From contig NZ_CP069338.1 of the NCBI RefSeq assembly GCF_016859125.1, positions 8,869,501 to 8,933,500 of the forward strand: a stretch of 64,000 bases of DNA, written 5' to 3'. The notes beneath the pieces were generated by a model, which saw only the letters and a list, made by a program, of their open reading frames with translations, ran no database searches and was not told the origin of the DNA. Origin of the DNA: Archangium violaceum (GTDB lineage Bacteria; Myxococcota; Myxococcia; Myxococcales; Myxococcaceae). Shown here in pieces: positions 44,225 through 53,042 of this stretch. Within the stretch, counting starts at the first letter, position 1. Each line of letters starts with the position of its first letter. The position numbers and the translations under genes were made by a program.

Positions 44225-45466
44225 TCATCCGGCTCCGGGTGGGGGCCGCTGCTTCCCGAGGCCCTCGTGTTTCAGCAGCGCCCCCAGTGCCGAGGCGATG
44301 AGCGCCACGAGTGCTCCCGCGGCGAAGGGCGCGCTGGTGCCCAGGGACGAATAGAGCGCACCGCTGGCCACCGGTCCCACGGTGCGCGCGAGCCCGCCCG
44401 AGGACTGGGCGAGCCCGAGGGTCAGTCCCTGCAGGGAGGGATTGGCCGCCTGGGAGGCGAGGCTGGAGATGAGGGGCTGGGTGAAGCCGAGCCCCGTGCC
44501 GAGCATGGCCAGGGCCCCGACGAGGGCAAGGGGGTGCTCCGCGAGGCTCACGCCCAGCATGCCGGCGGAGAGCAACAGCGTGCCGAGGACCAGCAGGCGC
44601 ACCTCGCCCACGGCCTTCGACAGCGGGCCGATGAGCACGCCCTGGATGAGGAGCCCCAGCCCGCCCTGCATGGCGAAGACGTAGCCCACCTCCTTCGCCT
44701 CCCAGCCGAAGCGGGCCTGCGCGAGCAGGGCGAGGGCCACCTGGAGCGTCGTCATGGCGAGGAAGACGAGGAAGTAGAGCAGCAGCACGATCTTCAGCGC
44801 GCGTGGCCGCGGCGATTCCCGGAGCACGCTCATCCGGGACCGGGGCTTCGAGGTGGAGCGGGCCGAGGGCGGGTGTGTCTCGGGCATGGCCACCAGCACC
44901 CCGAGAGAGCCCAGGAGCGCGAGCGCTCCCGCGGCGAGCGGAGGGAGCCACGCGCCCCACTGTGAGAACATGCCCCCGATCATGGGCCCCAGGACGAGCC
45001 CCAATCCGATGCCGGCCCCGACCCGGCCCATGGCCCGCGCGCGGGTGTCGGCCGTGGAGATGTCGGCGAGGGAGGCCTGGCACGCCGCGAGATTGCCCGC
45101 GGTGGCGCCCGCGAGGATGCGCGAGGCGAAGAGGAGCGGCAGCATGCGCTCGTAGCTGGCGAGGGCGAAGAGGCCCATGGCGACCGCGTTGGCCGCGAGG
45201 CTGAACAGGATGATGGGCCGGCGGCCGTACCGGTCCGAGAACCTCCCGAGGACGGGGGTGGCGAGCAGCTGGGTGAACGAGAAGCAGCCGAGGAGCACGC
45301 CCACCGTGCGTGCCGAGCCGCCCATCGACTGGACGTAGAAGGGAAGGAGGGGGATGACGATGCCGAAGCCCACCAGGTCGAGAAAAACCGTGACGAAGAC
45401 GAGCGCCTCGACCCGGCCGAGGAGGGACCGGGAGGCTTCCGGGGGGGTCAATGTGCGGGCCACCAT
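44225..45466 (-). CDS. MFS transporter (drug:H+ antiporter type)
   Basis: About 413 residues with 12 helices. Motif A FSDRYGRRPIILFS is intact, and motif C-like G(L)GLGLVLGPMIGG lies in helix 5, as in 12-TM drug-proton antiporters. The N-terminal VFLDLVGFGIVIPLLPFY is typical of that group. Start ATG 45466; the next gene begins 25 bases after its stop, so it opens a five-gene operon. Confidence 0.93.
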   Translation of the reverse strand: MVARTLTPPEASRSLLGRVEALVFVTVFLDLVGFGIVIPLLPFYVQSMGGSARTVGVLLGCFSFTQLLATPVLGRFSDRYGRRPIILFSLAANAVAMGLFALASYERMLPLLFASRILAGATAGNLAACQASLADISTADTRARAMGRVGAGIGLGLVLGPMIGGMFSQWGAWLPPLAAGALALLGSLGVLVAMPETHPPSARSTSKPRSRMSVLRESPRPRALKIVLLLYFLVFLAMTTLQVALALLAQARFGWEAKEVGYVFAMQGGLGLLIQGVLIGPLSKAVGEVRLLVLGTLLLSAGMLGVSLAEHPLALVGALAMLGTGLGFTQPLISSLASQAANPSLQGLTLGLAQSSGGLARTVGPVASGALYSSLGTSAPFAAGALVALIASALGALLKHEGLGKQRPPPGAG

Positions 45467-45590
45467 GCTCCACCCTGTATAGCCGCCCACCGCCGTGCTG
45501 GCATGGGCGGCGTTGATTTGTTCAGTCCGTGGCGCATGTGTGTTGGGCGCTCGACCCGAAATCTTGACGGGATAGGGTGGGGATTCATCT

Positions 45591-46517
45591 ATGACGGGTT
45601 CGGAATCCGCTGCTGCGCTATTCCGGGGCTGCGAGCACCTCACCGTGCGTGTCGCGCCCGGACACCTGGACAAGGTCTTCGATTTCTTCACCCGGACGCT
45701 CGGTCTGCCCTCTCCATGGATGTCCCGGAGTGCGTCGTTCACGAGCGCGGGGGTGGCGCTCGGCAATGTTCCGCTCGAGATCCTCCAGATGGGGCCGCCG
45801 CGCCCGGGGATGCCTCCGGTCAGGCTGTTCGGCCTCGCGCTGGAGCCGACGCGCCCCATCGACGAGGTTCCGAAGGCGCTTCGGGCACGTGGTATCCGAG
45901 CCGGGGGGGCCACCCCCAGGGTGGAGCAGGCGGAGGATGGCTCGCTCCGGACGCTCTGGAAGAACGTCTACTTCGATGATCTCGGGGGCTCGAGCCTCTG
46001 GCTCCGGCTCTTCCTGGTGATGACGCGCCGGAAGCCGCGTACCGCGCGCAAGCCCCCACTGATCCGGGGCGCGCTGGCCTGGAGGTTCTTCAACCGGACG
46101 TTCACCAAGGGGATGTTGTCCGCGGTGGAGTACGTGCCGCCCCATGAGGGCCACCTGCGGCGCATGGAGCGGCTCCTCGGAGACACACCGGGTCCGCTCG
46201 GCCCCCTGGGCATCCTCGGGGTCGACGAGCTCGTCATGATGTCCCGGGAGCCCCGGCGGGTGATCCGCGCGTGGAGCGAGATCCTCGCGCCCGTGACTCC
46301 CACGGAGGCCGGACGTTTCGAGCTGGAGCGGGGGCCGGCCCTCCGGGTGATTTCGGGGCCGGCGGATCGCCTGGACGAGCTCGTCCTGCGGGTTCAGTCG
46401 CTCGACACGGCGCGGGTGTTCCTCGCCGAGCGCAAGCTCCTGGGCTCCCAGGCCACGGGCCGGCTGTCGATCGATCCCTCGGCGAGCTCCGGGCTCCGCG
46501 TCTCGCTCATCGCGTGA
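45591..46517 (+). CDS. VOC-superfamily (glyoxalase-like) protein, function unknown
   Basis: The 308-residue product has two betaalphabetabetabeta modules: CEHLTVRVAPGHLDKVFDFF..LGLPSP (N-terminal) and a second one from ILGVDELVMMSREPRRVIRA..SEILAPVTPTEAGRF (C-terminal). This is the pattern of VOC metalloenzymes, though the His/Glu ligands cannot be confirmed by eye. No signal peptide. Divergent from the MFS gene. REP-like copy 5 follows its stop. Confidence 0.7.
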   Translation: MTGSESAAALFRGCEHLTVRVAPGHLDKVFDFFTRTLGLPSPWMSRSASFTSAGVALGNVPLEILQMGPPRPGMPPVRLFGLALEPTRPIDEVPKALRARGIRAGGATPRVEQAEDGSLRTLWKNVYFDDLGGSSLWLRLFLVMTRRKPRTARKPPLIRGALAWRFFNRTFTKGMLSAVEYVPPHEGHLRRMERLLGDTPGPLGPLGILGVDELVMMSREPRRVIRAWSEILAPVTPTEAGRFELERGPALRVISGPADRLDELVLRVQSLDTARVFLAERKLLGSQATGRLSIDPSASSGLRVSLIA

Positions 46518-46529
46518 GTCCGTGGATGT

Positions 46530-46549
46530 CCCTCTCCCTCTGGAGAGGG
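46530..46549. repeat. REP-like palindromic repeat, copy 5 (short)
   Basis: CCCTCTCCCTCTGGAGAGGG, lacking the GGGGTGAGGG tail. It lies between convergent genes (VOC protein and MFS transporter). Confidence 0.6.
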
Positions 46550-46567
46550 AGCATGCGCGACACGAGG

Positions 46568-47776
46568 TCATCCCCTGACGGGCGGCTCGGGAGTCACCGC
46601 CTCGGTGACCAGGTGGCGCTCCTCGACCCGAGAGCCCGCCGCGAGCGCGATGAGCCCCCCACCGAGCACGGCCATCGTCCAGGACAGCGACCACTCGGCG
46701 AGCAGGCCGATGAGCGGGTTGATCACCACGATCGCCAACGTGCGCACCATCGAGACGAAGGAGAGCACCGTGGCCCGCCGCTCGGAGGGGATGTGGTGGT
46801 TGATGTAGGCGCTGAAGAGGGGGATGCGCGGCAGGCTGAAGGTGAAGCCCACGATGATTCCCACGATGACGAGTGGCAGCCACCGCGTGGCGGCGAGCAG
46901 GAGGAAGCTCATGCCGGAGAGGACGGTGGCCGCGAGCAGGAGCCGCCGCATCGAGCCCACCCACCGTTCGATCCGCGCGACGTTGCCGAGGAAGACGATC
47001 TGCCCGAGGCACGACAGGGCATGCACCACCCCGTAGAACCGCAGCGGCAACCCGCCGCGCTCGAGCAACGGTTGGAACAGCCAGATGAGCCCCCAGGCCA
47101 GCGCGTTGGTCAGGGCGAGCTCGATGGCGAGCAGCCGGACCACCTTGTGGCCGAGGAAGTACCGCCCGCCCTCGGTGAGGATCCGCGCATAGGAGGTCCG
47201 GGTCTTCCGCTCCCGGGCCGTATCCGGGGGCTCGCGCAGGGTGAGCGCGAGCAGGAAGGCGAGGGCGGCGGGGAACACGTAGGCCCGCATGGGAGCGCTC
47301 AGGCCGTAGGCGCTCGCGATGAAGCCACCGGTAATCGTCGCGGTGATGATGCCGCCGAGCTTGAAGGACTCCAGGCGGGCGAGCACGTGCGCGGCCCGCT
47401 CCGTCCGCCCCTCCGCCTTGAGGCTGTCATAGGCGAGCGCCTCGTCGGCTCCGGAGTGGAGCGTGTAGGCGATGGCGAAGACGGCCTCCGCGGCCATGAA
47501 CACGGGGAAGGACGGCTTGGACACGTAGAGCAGGGCCGCTCCGACGCCCACCAGGCTGCCGAGCGCCAGCGACACCTTGCGGCCCAGGAAGTCCGCCACG
47601 GTTCCGGTGGGGACCTCGAAGAGGAAGTTGCAGAGGAAGAACCAGGCGTTGAGGAACAGCACCTGGGCCAGCGAGATGCCGCCCCAGTCCGTGAAGAACG
47701 GGACGAGCACCGCGGAGAAGAACTGCATCCAGAACAGCATCCGGATGGCCTGGAGCTTCCAGATGTTGGAACCCAT
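46568..47776 (-). CDS. MFS transporter, second
   Basis: A 402-residue, 12-helix protein (FLFEVPTGTVADFLGRKVSL near helix 2-3 with the motif-A-like DFLGRK; GGYFLGH region). The pattern is of MFS permeases with ETP...GxxxDxxGRK. ATG 47776 has a GAGGCG site. It shares little with the first MFS protein. Substrate unknown. Confidence 0.92.
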   Translation of the reverse strand: MGSNIWKLQAIRMLFWMQFFSAVLVPFFTDWGGISLAQVLFLNAWFFLCNFLFEVPTGTVADFLGRKVSLALGSLVGVGAALLYVSKPSFPVFMAAEAVFAIAYTLHSGADEALAYDSLKAEGRTERAAHVLARLESFKLGGIITATITGGFIASAYGLSAPMRAYVFPAALAFLLALTLREPPDTARERKTRTSYARILTEGGRYFLGHKVVRLLAIELALTNALAWGLIWLFQPLLERGGLPLRFYGVVHALSCLGQIVFLGNVARIERWVGSMRRLLLAATVLSGMSFLLLAATRWLPLVIVGIIVGFTFSLPRIPLFSAYINHHIPSERRATVLSFVSMVRTLAIVVINPLIGLLAEWSLSWTMAVLGGGLIALAAGSRVEERHLVTEAVTPEPPVRG

Positions 47777-47814
47777 GGCGCCTCTATACAGCTGTTCCCG
47801 GGTTTGATGGCACG

Positions 47815-48387
47815 ATGACGGTCATGATCCGGAAGATGTTCCTGCTGTGCATGTGCCTCGCGCTGGCCGCCTGCGCCCGGTCCTCCACGTCCCGGCGCGC
47901 GGAGGAGGCCTCGGGCCCGGCCTTCAAGTCCTCGCTGGCGGTGTTGCTCGAGAACCGCGCCGAGCTGGCCCTCACCCCCGAGCAGGTGGACCGCTTCGAG
48001 AAGATGGACTTCACCCTCCACGAGAAGAACATCGTGCTCCAGCACGAGCTCGAGGCGCTGCGGGCCCAGCAGAAGAAGGGCAATCGTCCCTGGCACGGGG
48101 GCTACATGGGCGGCGGGCAGCATGACCTCCACGGAGGGAAGGGCGGCTCGACGAGCGCCCCTCCCGAGGCGGAGCGGGAGAGGCTCCAGCGTCGCGAGCG
48201 GCTGGAGCAGATCGGATCCACGCTGCGCCAGATGCAGGACAACGACTCCGAGGCCTATGTCCAGGCGGAGAAGTTGCTGACGGACGCGCAGAAGCCCCGG
48301 GCGCGCGAGCTCTTCTCTCGGGAGCGCGAGAAGCTGCTCGAGCAGCTCGAGGCCATCCACTTCCAGATTCGCAAGGGCGACTACTGA
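47815..48387 (+). CDS. Spy/CpxP-like periplasmic lipoprotein
   Basis: The 190-residue product has a lipoprotein signal (MFLLCMCLALAAC, lipobox LAAC). The body is charged and helical: LALTPEQVDRFEKMDFTLHE, and near the C-terminus LLTDAQKPRARELFSREREK. The L.LT..Q motif and TDAQ..R repeat resemble Spy/CpxP/ZraP stress proteins. Between them is a Gly/His stretch (HGGYMGGGQHDLHGGKGG) that could bind metal. ATG 47824 is a possible alternative start. Divergent from the MFS gene. Confidence 0.8.
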   Translation: MTVMIRKMFLLCMCLALAACARSSTSRRAEEASGPAFKSSLAVLLENRAELALTPEQVDRFEKMDFTLHEKNIVLQHELEALRAQQKKGNRPWHGGYMGGGQHDLHGGKGGSTSAPPEAERERLQRRERLEQIGSTLRQMQDNDSEAYVQAEKLLTDAQKPRARELFSREREKLLEQLEAIHFQIRKGDY

Positions 48388-48435
48388 TCGGCGCCGCCGT
48401 CCGTGCCTCCTCCTGGTGCATTGCCGCCAGGCGGA

Positions 48436-48480
48436 CGAGGCCCCCCCTCCTCGGCTCGTTCCCGAGAGGGGAGGGGGACC
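48436..48480 (+). terminator. Imperfect hairpin after the Spy-like gene
   Basis: CCCCCCTCCTCGG - CTCGTT - CCGAGAGGGGAGGGGG forms a stem of ~13 pairs with two mismatches. It lies 50 bases after the stop, 105 before the next gene. No T-run, so terminator function is tentative. Confidence 0.4.
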
Positions 48481-48585
48481 ATGGCCCGAGGTTCACAAGG
48501 GCGTCCGCTCGTGTCCAGCTTGAGGACGCCTGCCCATGCCCGTGTCTCGAACACGGCATACCTGGGCCCTCGAGGAGGATGAACG

Positions 48586-49116
48586 ATGACCCATCATTCC
48601 CGGAGCTTCCCCTTCTTCCATCGCGAGCGTGAGTCGCTCCTCCTCGACCTCCTGTGCGGCGCCGCCGGTGGCGCGCTGGGGACCTGGCTCATGAGCCCCG
48701 TCCTGCAGGGCGTCTCCAAGGTGATGCCCCAGAAGCTCCAGGGGCAGGGTGAGCAGCAAGAGGAAGGCGCCACCGCGAAGCTGGCCCGCAAGGTGCTCGA
48801 ACCCTTCGGTATCGAGCTCCAGGGCGAGCAGAAGAAGAAGGCCGGAAACCTCGTGCACTACGGCTACGGCATCGCCTGGGGCGCGATCTACGGCGTCCTT
48901 CACCGCCGTGGCCCCTTCGTCGGGAAGCTCTTCGGCCTGGGTTTCGGGCTGGGCCTCTTCCTCTTCGGCGACGAGTTCCTCGTGCCCGCGCTGAAGCTCG
49001 GTGCTCCACCCCAGAAGACGCCACTGGCCACACACCTGAGCGCGCTCGCGGCCCACTTCACCTATGGCGGCGTCACGGAGGGCTCGTACCGGCTGCTGCG
49101 GCGTGCCTTCGCTTGA
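48586..49116 (+). CDS. DUF1440/YagU-like membrane protein
   Basis: The 176-residue product has 3-4 membrane helices: LLCGAAGGALGTWLMSPVLQ (glycine-rich first helix, typical of YagU), YGIAWGAIYGVLHRRGPFVG, LGFGLGLFLFGDEFLVPALK and THLSALAAHFTYGG. Good RBS (GAGGAGG). It is followed without interruption of the reading frame by the phospholipase D gene: only the TGA at 49114 separates the two. Confidence 0.82.
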   Translation: MTHHSRSFPFFHRERESLLLDLLCGAAGGALGTWLMSPVLQGVSKVMPQKLQGQGEQQEEGATAKLARKVLEPFGIELQGEQKKKAGNLVHYGYGIAWGAIYGVLHRRGPFVGKLFGLGFGLGLFLFGDEFLVPALKLGAPPQKTPLATHLSALAAHFTYGGVTEGSYRLLRRAFA

Positions 49117-49272
49117 AGGAACCGCGCCCCGCGGCCCGGACTCCCGGGCGCGGAGCGCGGCGGGACGCGGCTGGTCCGCGGGCCCGTACAGCCGCACATC
49201 CCCCGGGCCATCGTCCCCGAGGACAAGGCCCCTTCGCGCGGCGCCGGCCTGCGACTCCAGCCCGGCCACCGG

Positions 49273-50349
49273 GTGGAGTTGGTGTGCAACGGCCGCGTCT
49301 TCGACATCCTGGAGGAGGAGATCGCCCGGGCCCGGTCGAGTGTCCACCTCGCCATGTACATCTGGCGCCCGGGTGAGGTGTCCGAGCGCCTCTTGCGCGC
49401 CTTGCACGCACGTGTCCGCGCCGGCGTGGCCTGCCGCATCCTCGTGGACGCGGTGGGGAGCCGGGGCGGCTTCGAGAAAGAGGTGCACGGGCGGCTCGAG
49501 CGCGCGGGTTGCGAGGTGCGGCGCTTCCACCCGCCGGACGTCCTGCACCCGCGCGACACCCTGGTGCGCAACCACCGCAAGCTGCTCGTGGTGGACGGGC
49601 ACACCGGGCTCACCGGCGGGTGGTGCATCGCGGACGAGTGGAACGGCAACGGACGGCACGTGGGCCAGTGGCGAGACACCAACGTTCGCGTGCGCGGCCC
49701 GGCCGTGGCGCAGATGCAGGCCGCCTTCTCCCAGGACTGGCAGCGCGCGGGGGGCGCTCCCCTTCCGCCCGACAGCTTTCCTCCGCTCGCGCTCGAGGGC
49801 CCTGGCCGCGCCGCCTTCGTCGCCAGCCGCGCGGGCCCCGGTGCCGAGCCCGCCGAGCGGATGCTGCATCAGCTCTTCGACTCGGCCCGGCGGCGGCTGT
49901 GGATTGCCAGCGGCTACTTCATCCTCAACGACACCTTCACCCGGCTGCTCGTCCGGAGGAAGCGGGCCGGCGTGGACGTGCGCATCCTCGTGCCCGGTCC
50001 CATCAACGACGTCCCCGCCGCCCGCGCCGTGCAGCGCTCCACCTACAGGCCGCTGCTCGCGCACGGCGTCCGCCTCTGGGAGTACCAGCCCACCATGATG
50101 CACGCCAAGACGGCCGTGGTGGATGAGCACCTGTGCGTGGTGGGCTCCACCAACCTGGACCCCTTCGCGCTCAACGTGCTGGAGGAGGGCTCGCTGGCGG
50201 TGGAAGACACCGGGCTCAACGCGTCACTCGCGAGCGCGTTCCTCGCGGACCTCGGGTACGCACGCGAGGTGCACGCGGCGCGGGCGCGCTACAGGCCCCT
50301 CTCCGGCCTCCGCCGGGCCACATGGTGGGTGTTGCGGCACTTCGAGTGA
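49273..50349 (+). CDS. Phospholipase D-family protein (cardiolipin synthase-like)
   Basis: The product from GTG 49273 has 358 residues with two HKD motifs: NHRKLLVVDG and MHAKTAVVDEHLCVVGSTNL. The pattern fits ClsB-type enzymes that join phospholipids. Upstream, the same frame is open right back to the previous TGA and encodes 52 more residues that look coding (TRLVRGPVQPHIPRAIVPED), but contains no ATG, GTG or TTG. The true start is thus unclear: GTG 49273 has no ribosome binding site. Confidence 0.88.
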   Translation: MELVCNGRVFDILEEEIARARSSVHLAMYIWRPGEVSERLLRALHARVRAGVACRILVDAVGSRGGFEKEVHGRLERAGCEVRRFHPPDVLHPRDTLVRNHRKLLVVDGHTGLTGGWCIADEWNGNGRHVGQWRDTNVRVRGPAVAQMQAAFSQDWQRAGGAPLPPDSFPPLALEGPGRAAFVASRAGPGAEPAERMLHQLFDSARRRLWIASGYFILNDTFTRLLVRRKRAGVDVRILVPGPINDVPAARAVQRSTYRPLLAHGVRLWEYQPTMMHAKTAVVDEHLCVVGSTNLDPFALNVLEEGSLAVEDTGLNASLASAFLADLGYAREVHAARARYRPLSGLRRATWWVLRHFE

Positions 50350-50374
50350 GCGGACCGGCGGCACGCCGCACCCG

Positions 50375-50761
50375 TCAGTCGATGGGGAAGGCCACCGTGG
50401 AGATCAGCGCGAGCTCGGACTGCCGCGTGTCGAGGCGCGTGTGCTGCACCACGATGGGAATGTCCGACTGGATGAGGCTCGCATAGTCCGTGTCGCGGGG
50501 AACGGGCTCCGGATCCTTCAAATCATTGAAGCGAACATGCAGCGTTCGCCGCGCCGGCACGGTCACCCGGTAGGGTCCCACGGGCTCGCGATCCGCGAAG
50601 AAGAGGGTGAGCTCCACGTGGGCCTCCTGGTCGGATGCGTTGAGCAGGCAGGCGGTCTCGTGGCTCTCCAATGCGCGGCCCTGCTCCGCGCTCTTCGTGC
50701 TCTTTCCGGGGATGTAGCCCTCGGCGATGGCCCACTGCTTGCGGCCGATGGGGATTGGCAT
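50375..50761 (-). CDS. Sensory-rhodopsin-transducer (ASRT) family protein
   Basis: The 128-residue product closely resembles the Anabaena sensory rhodopsin transducer: MPIPIGRKQWAIAEGYIPGK, ESHETACLLNASDQEAHVEL, VPARRTLHVRFNDLKDPEPV and PIVVQHTRLDTRQSELALIS. It is a soluble tetramer with no membrane segment in the known case. ATG 50761 has GGAGG 7 bases upstream; a longer form from 50776 is less well supported. No rhodopsin gene is visible within this window, so the partner is unknown. Confidence 0.92.
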   Translation of the reverse strand: MPIPIGRKQWAIAEGYIPGKSTKSAEQGRALESHETACLLNASDQEAHVELTLFFADREPVGPYRVTVPARRTLHVRFNDLKDPEPVPRDTDYASLIQSDIPIVVQHTRLDTRQSELALISTVAFPID

Positions 50762-50877
50762 CGCTCGTGCCTCCATGTCTCCAGGGAATCTGTTACCGCC
50801 GGGGCGGAGGCGCAGTGGCAAGGCCGGGCCGCCGGCAGGCGGGGAGGGCAGGCCGCCTCGCGCCGTCACCCACTGGC

Positions 50878-50896
50878 CATCCCCGCGAGGGGGATG
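50878..50896. repeat. Small inverted repeat in the 282-base divergent gap
   Basis: CATCCCC-GCGAG-GGGGATG: a perfect 7-bp stem between the ASRT gene and the Cys-rich lipoprotein. Regulatory role unknown; no promoter hexamers are obvious. Confidence 0.35.
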
Positions 50897-51043
50897 TCCC
50901 TGGATGAACCACCTCCACCTCCCGATGTTGGGTGGACCCACACCCCGCGGGGTCGGGGGCGTGCGAGCTTCCCGGGCCGCCCCTACCCACTTCCTCCACA
51001 CGCGGGCTTCGCGGTGAGGCCCCGGAAGGGGAGGAAGACGAAG

Positions 51044-52015
51044 ATGCGGATGGGGATTATGCGACCACTCGGGTTGGGATTGTGTGTTGGCCTCGCCGCG
51101 CTGCTGGGCGCGTGCGGCGGTGAGGAGGGCGGGGCGGGGTGCTCGACCGACGCCGATTGTGCCGGGGGGGAGATCTGTCACCCCGTGGCCCTGGTCTGCC
51201 TCCAGACGTGTGAGCTGGCCGCGGACTGCCCGGACTCGGCGAAGAACTGCGAGGAGTTGGGTGGAACGGGGCCGAACGCCAACACGCGGGTCTGCAAGTG
51301 CACCACGGACGAGCTGTGCGCGGGGGGCGACACCACGGGCTCGTCGGCCATCTGCTCGGACGCATTTGGCGTCTGCGTGACGAAGTGCGGCGGCGACACC
51401 GACTGTCCGACCGGCTACACCTGTGAGACGGGCACTGGCGAGTGCCGCGCCACCGGTGCGGGCGGCACGTGCACCTACGATTCCTGTGGTCCCGACCTCA
51501 ACTGCAACCTCACCACCGGTCAATGCGAGCCGGCGCGGACCTGCACCTCCACGGGGACCCAGCCGGACGTGTGCGGCTATGGCCAGTACTGCAACACGGT
51601 CAACCTGTGCGACTTCGTCTCCAGGCCGACCTGTTCCAACATCACCCAGGCGGGCATCGATTGGGACCCGGCCACCTCCTCCGGCCCGGTCATCTATGAA
51701 ATCACCCAGGAGTACTTCGACCAGGACCCCAGCTTCTGCCCCGGGACCGGGGTCAACAAGCGGGCCCGCTTCCGGGTGGATGCCTATGGGCCGCCGGGCA
51801 CCTTCTCCACCCAGAGCGCCTTGAACTCCGTGCTCAAGTACTACCAGACGAGCGGCGCGCTCGGGCCGACTCCGGGCATCCAGAACCTGACCGTGAGCAA
51901 CAACGGCCAGAACGCGACGTTCGACATCAACTTCTGCGCGTCCAATGCGCTGGAGCAACTGCAGATCGGCCTGCGGATCGATGAGGGCAACGGCTTCTGC
52001 GCCACGGCGCGGTGA
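51044..52015 (+). CDS. Cysteine-rich lipoprotein
   Basis: The 323-residue product has a lipoprotein signal (LGLGLCVGLAALLGAC, lipobox LGAC). Residues ~25-190 have about 20 cysteines in a repeated C-x5-C-x3-C style (CSTDADCAGGEICHPV, CGGDTDCPTGYTCETGTGEC, CNLTTGQCEPARTC), like the cysteine knots of myxobacterial surface proteins. The last ~130 residues form a beta domain (VIYEITQEYFDQDPSFCPG, NLTVSNNGQNATFDINFC). ATG 51044 follows GAGGAA. No enzymatic motif. Confidence 0.88.
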   Translation: MRMGIMRPLGLGLCVGLAALLGACGGEEGGAGCSTDADCAGGEICHPVALVCLQTCELAADCPDSAKNCEELGGTGPNANTRVCKCTTDELCAGGDTTGSSAICSDAFGVCVTKCGGDTDCPTGYTCETGTGECRATGAGGTCTYDSCGPDLNCNLTTGQCEPARTCTSTGTQPDVCGYGQYCNTVNLCDFVSRPTCSNITQAGIDWDPATSSGPVIYEITQEYFDQDPSFCPGTGVNKRARFRVDAYGPPGTFSTQSALNSVLKYYQTSGALGPTPGIQNLTVSNNGQNATFDINFCASNALEQLQIGLRIDEGNGFCATAR

Positions 52016-52086
52016 GGGGTCTCGGGCCCGGCGGGCCTCGGAGTCTTCCCCCGAGACCCACCGGGCCTGGCCGCGCGGTGCCAACT

Positions 52087-52614
52087 CTAGAACGAGGCGC
52101 CCAGATGGAGCGTCGCCCGCACCTGGTTGGACGACTGCGTGTCCGCCAGGGTGGGGAAGGCGTCGCTGTCGAGCGCGATGTCGTAGGTGGCTCGCGCGCC
52201 GAGGTTGAAGTCGCTCTCTCCGCCGCCCAGGGGCATCTTCCAGTCCACGCCCACGCCCACGGGCAGCTTCACCAGGGTGGCGTCCTGGACGGGGACGCCC
52301 GCGGCGGGCGTGCCCACCACGTTCAGGCGGGAGATGGCGACGCCTCCGAGCGCGTAGGGCTCGAGCCTCCACCTGTCCGGGCCCACCTTCGCGACGGCCT
52401 GCCCGCCGTTCTCGAGGAGGGTGGACTGATCCGCGGCGAGGTCCTCCTCCGTCTTGTAGGCCGCGCCCTGGTAGCTCAGCTCGGCATCGAGCCAGGGCAG
52501 CACGTCGATTCCGGCCAGCACACCGTACGAGGCGCCCGGCGTGGTGAGGCGCGCGGCCTCACCCGCGTAGGTCAGCATACCTCCCTGGGCCATGACCGAG
52601 ATGTCGCGCGCCAA
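52087..52614 (-). CDS. Outer-membrane barrel protein, apparently lacking its signal peptide
   Basis: The 175-residue product from TTG 52614 has repeated amphipathic strands (GVLAGIDVLPWLDAELSYQG, WRLEPYALGGVAISRLNVVG, SDFNLGARATYDIALDSDAF) ending in a C-terminal TLHLGASF with terminal Phe, as barrel proteins do. The expected N-terminal signal is absent: the frame is closed by a TGA shortly upstream of TTG. The gene could be a 5'-truncated pseudogene or start on an unusual codon. Confidence 0.65.
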   Translation of the reverse strand: MARDISVMAQGGMLTYAGEAARLTTPGASYGVLAGIDVLPWLDAELSYQGAAYKTEEDLAADQSTLLENGGQAVAKVGPDRWRLEPYALGGVAISRLNVVGTPAAGVPVQDATLVKLPVGVGVDWKMPLGGGESDFNLGARATYDIALDSDAFPTLADTQSSNQVRATLHLGASF

Positions 52615-52688
52615 CCCAGGAGGACGTCCGCTCGCTCAGGTGGAGCCCCTCCCGCCTCCACGCCTGGCGCGCGGGGCCTCCCTGGCGC

Positions 52689-53042
52689 CTACTCAGCCAG
52701 ATCCGGATCCACCTCGTCGTCCCCGAGCCCGTCCCCCGCGCCGCCCACGCCCGGCTCGAACATGCTCTCGTCCTCGCCCTCTCCCTGCTCGAAGAGCCCA
52801 TCGTCGACGCCCTCGGACGGCGCGATGATGCCCGCGTCATCCTCCTCCCCGATGACTCCCTGGTCTCCCGCTCCGCCCGTACCGGGTTCGAGCACCTCCT
52901 CCTGTTCCTCGATGAGCTCGTCATCGGCCATCTCCTCCTCGAGGAATGGGTCATCCGTGGTGGTCGCGCATCCGGCTCCCAGGGCCAGGGCTCCGGTGGT
53001 GATGCACGTCCAGACGAGATTTCCGCGGAAACGTCCGCTCAT
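52689..53042 (-). CDS. Acidic lipoprotein
   Basis: The 117-residue product has a lipoprotein signal (CITTGALALGAGC). The mature part is very acidic with Glu/Asp/Gly runs (PFLEEEMADDELIEEQEEVL, GVIGEEDDAGIIAPSEGVDD, GGAGDGLGDDEVDPDLAE). No fold is recognisable. It lies upstream of the truncated barrel gene and is read in the same direction; the two may have been one operon. Confidence 0.78.
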   Translation of the reverse strand: MSGRFRGNLVWTCITTGALALGAGCATTTDDPFLEEEMADDELIEEQEEVLEPGTGGAGDQGVIGEEDDAGIIAPSEGVDDGLFEQGEGEDESMFEPGVGGAGDGLGDDEVDPDLAE

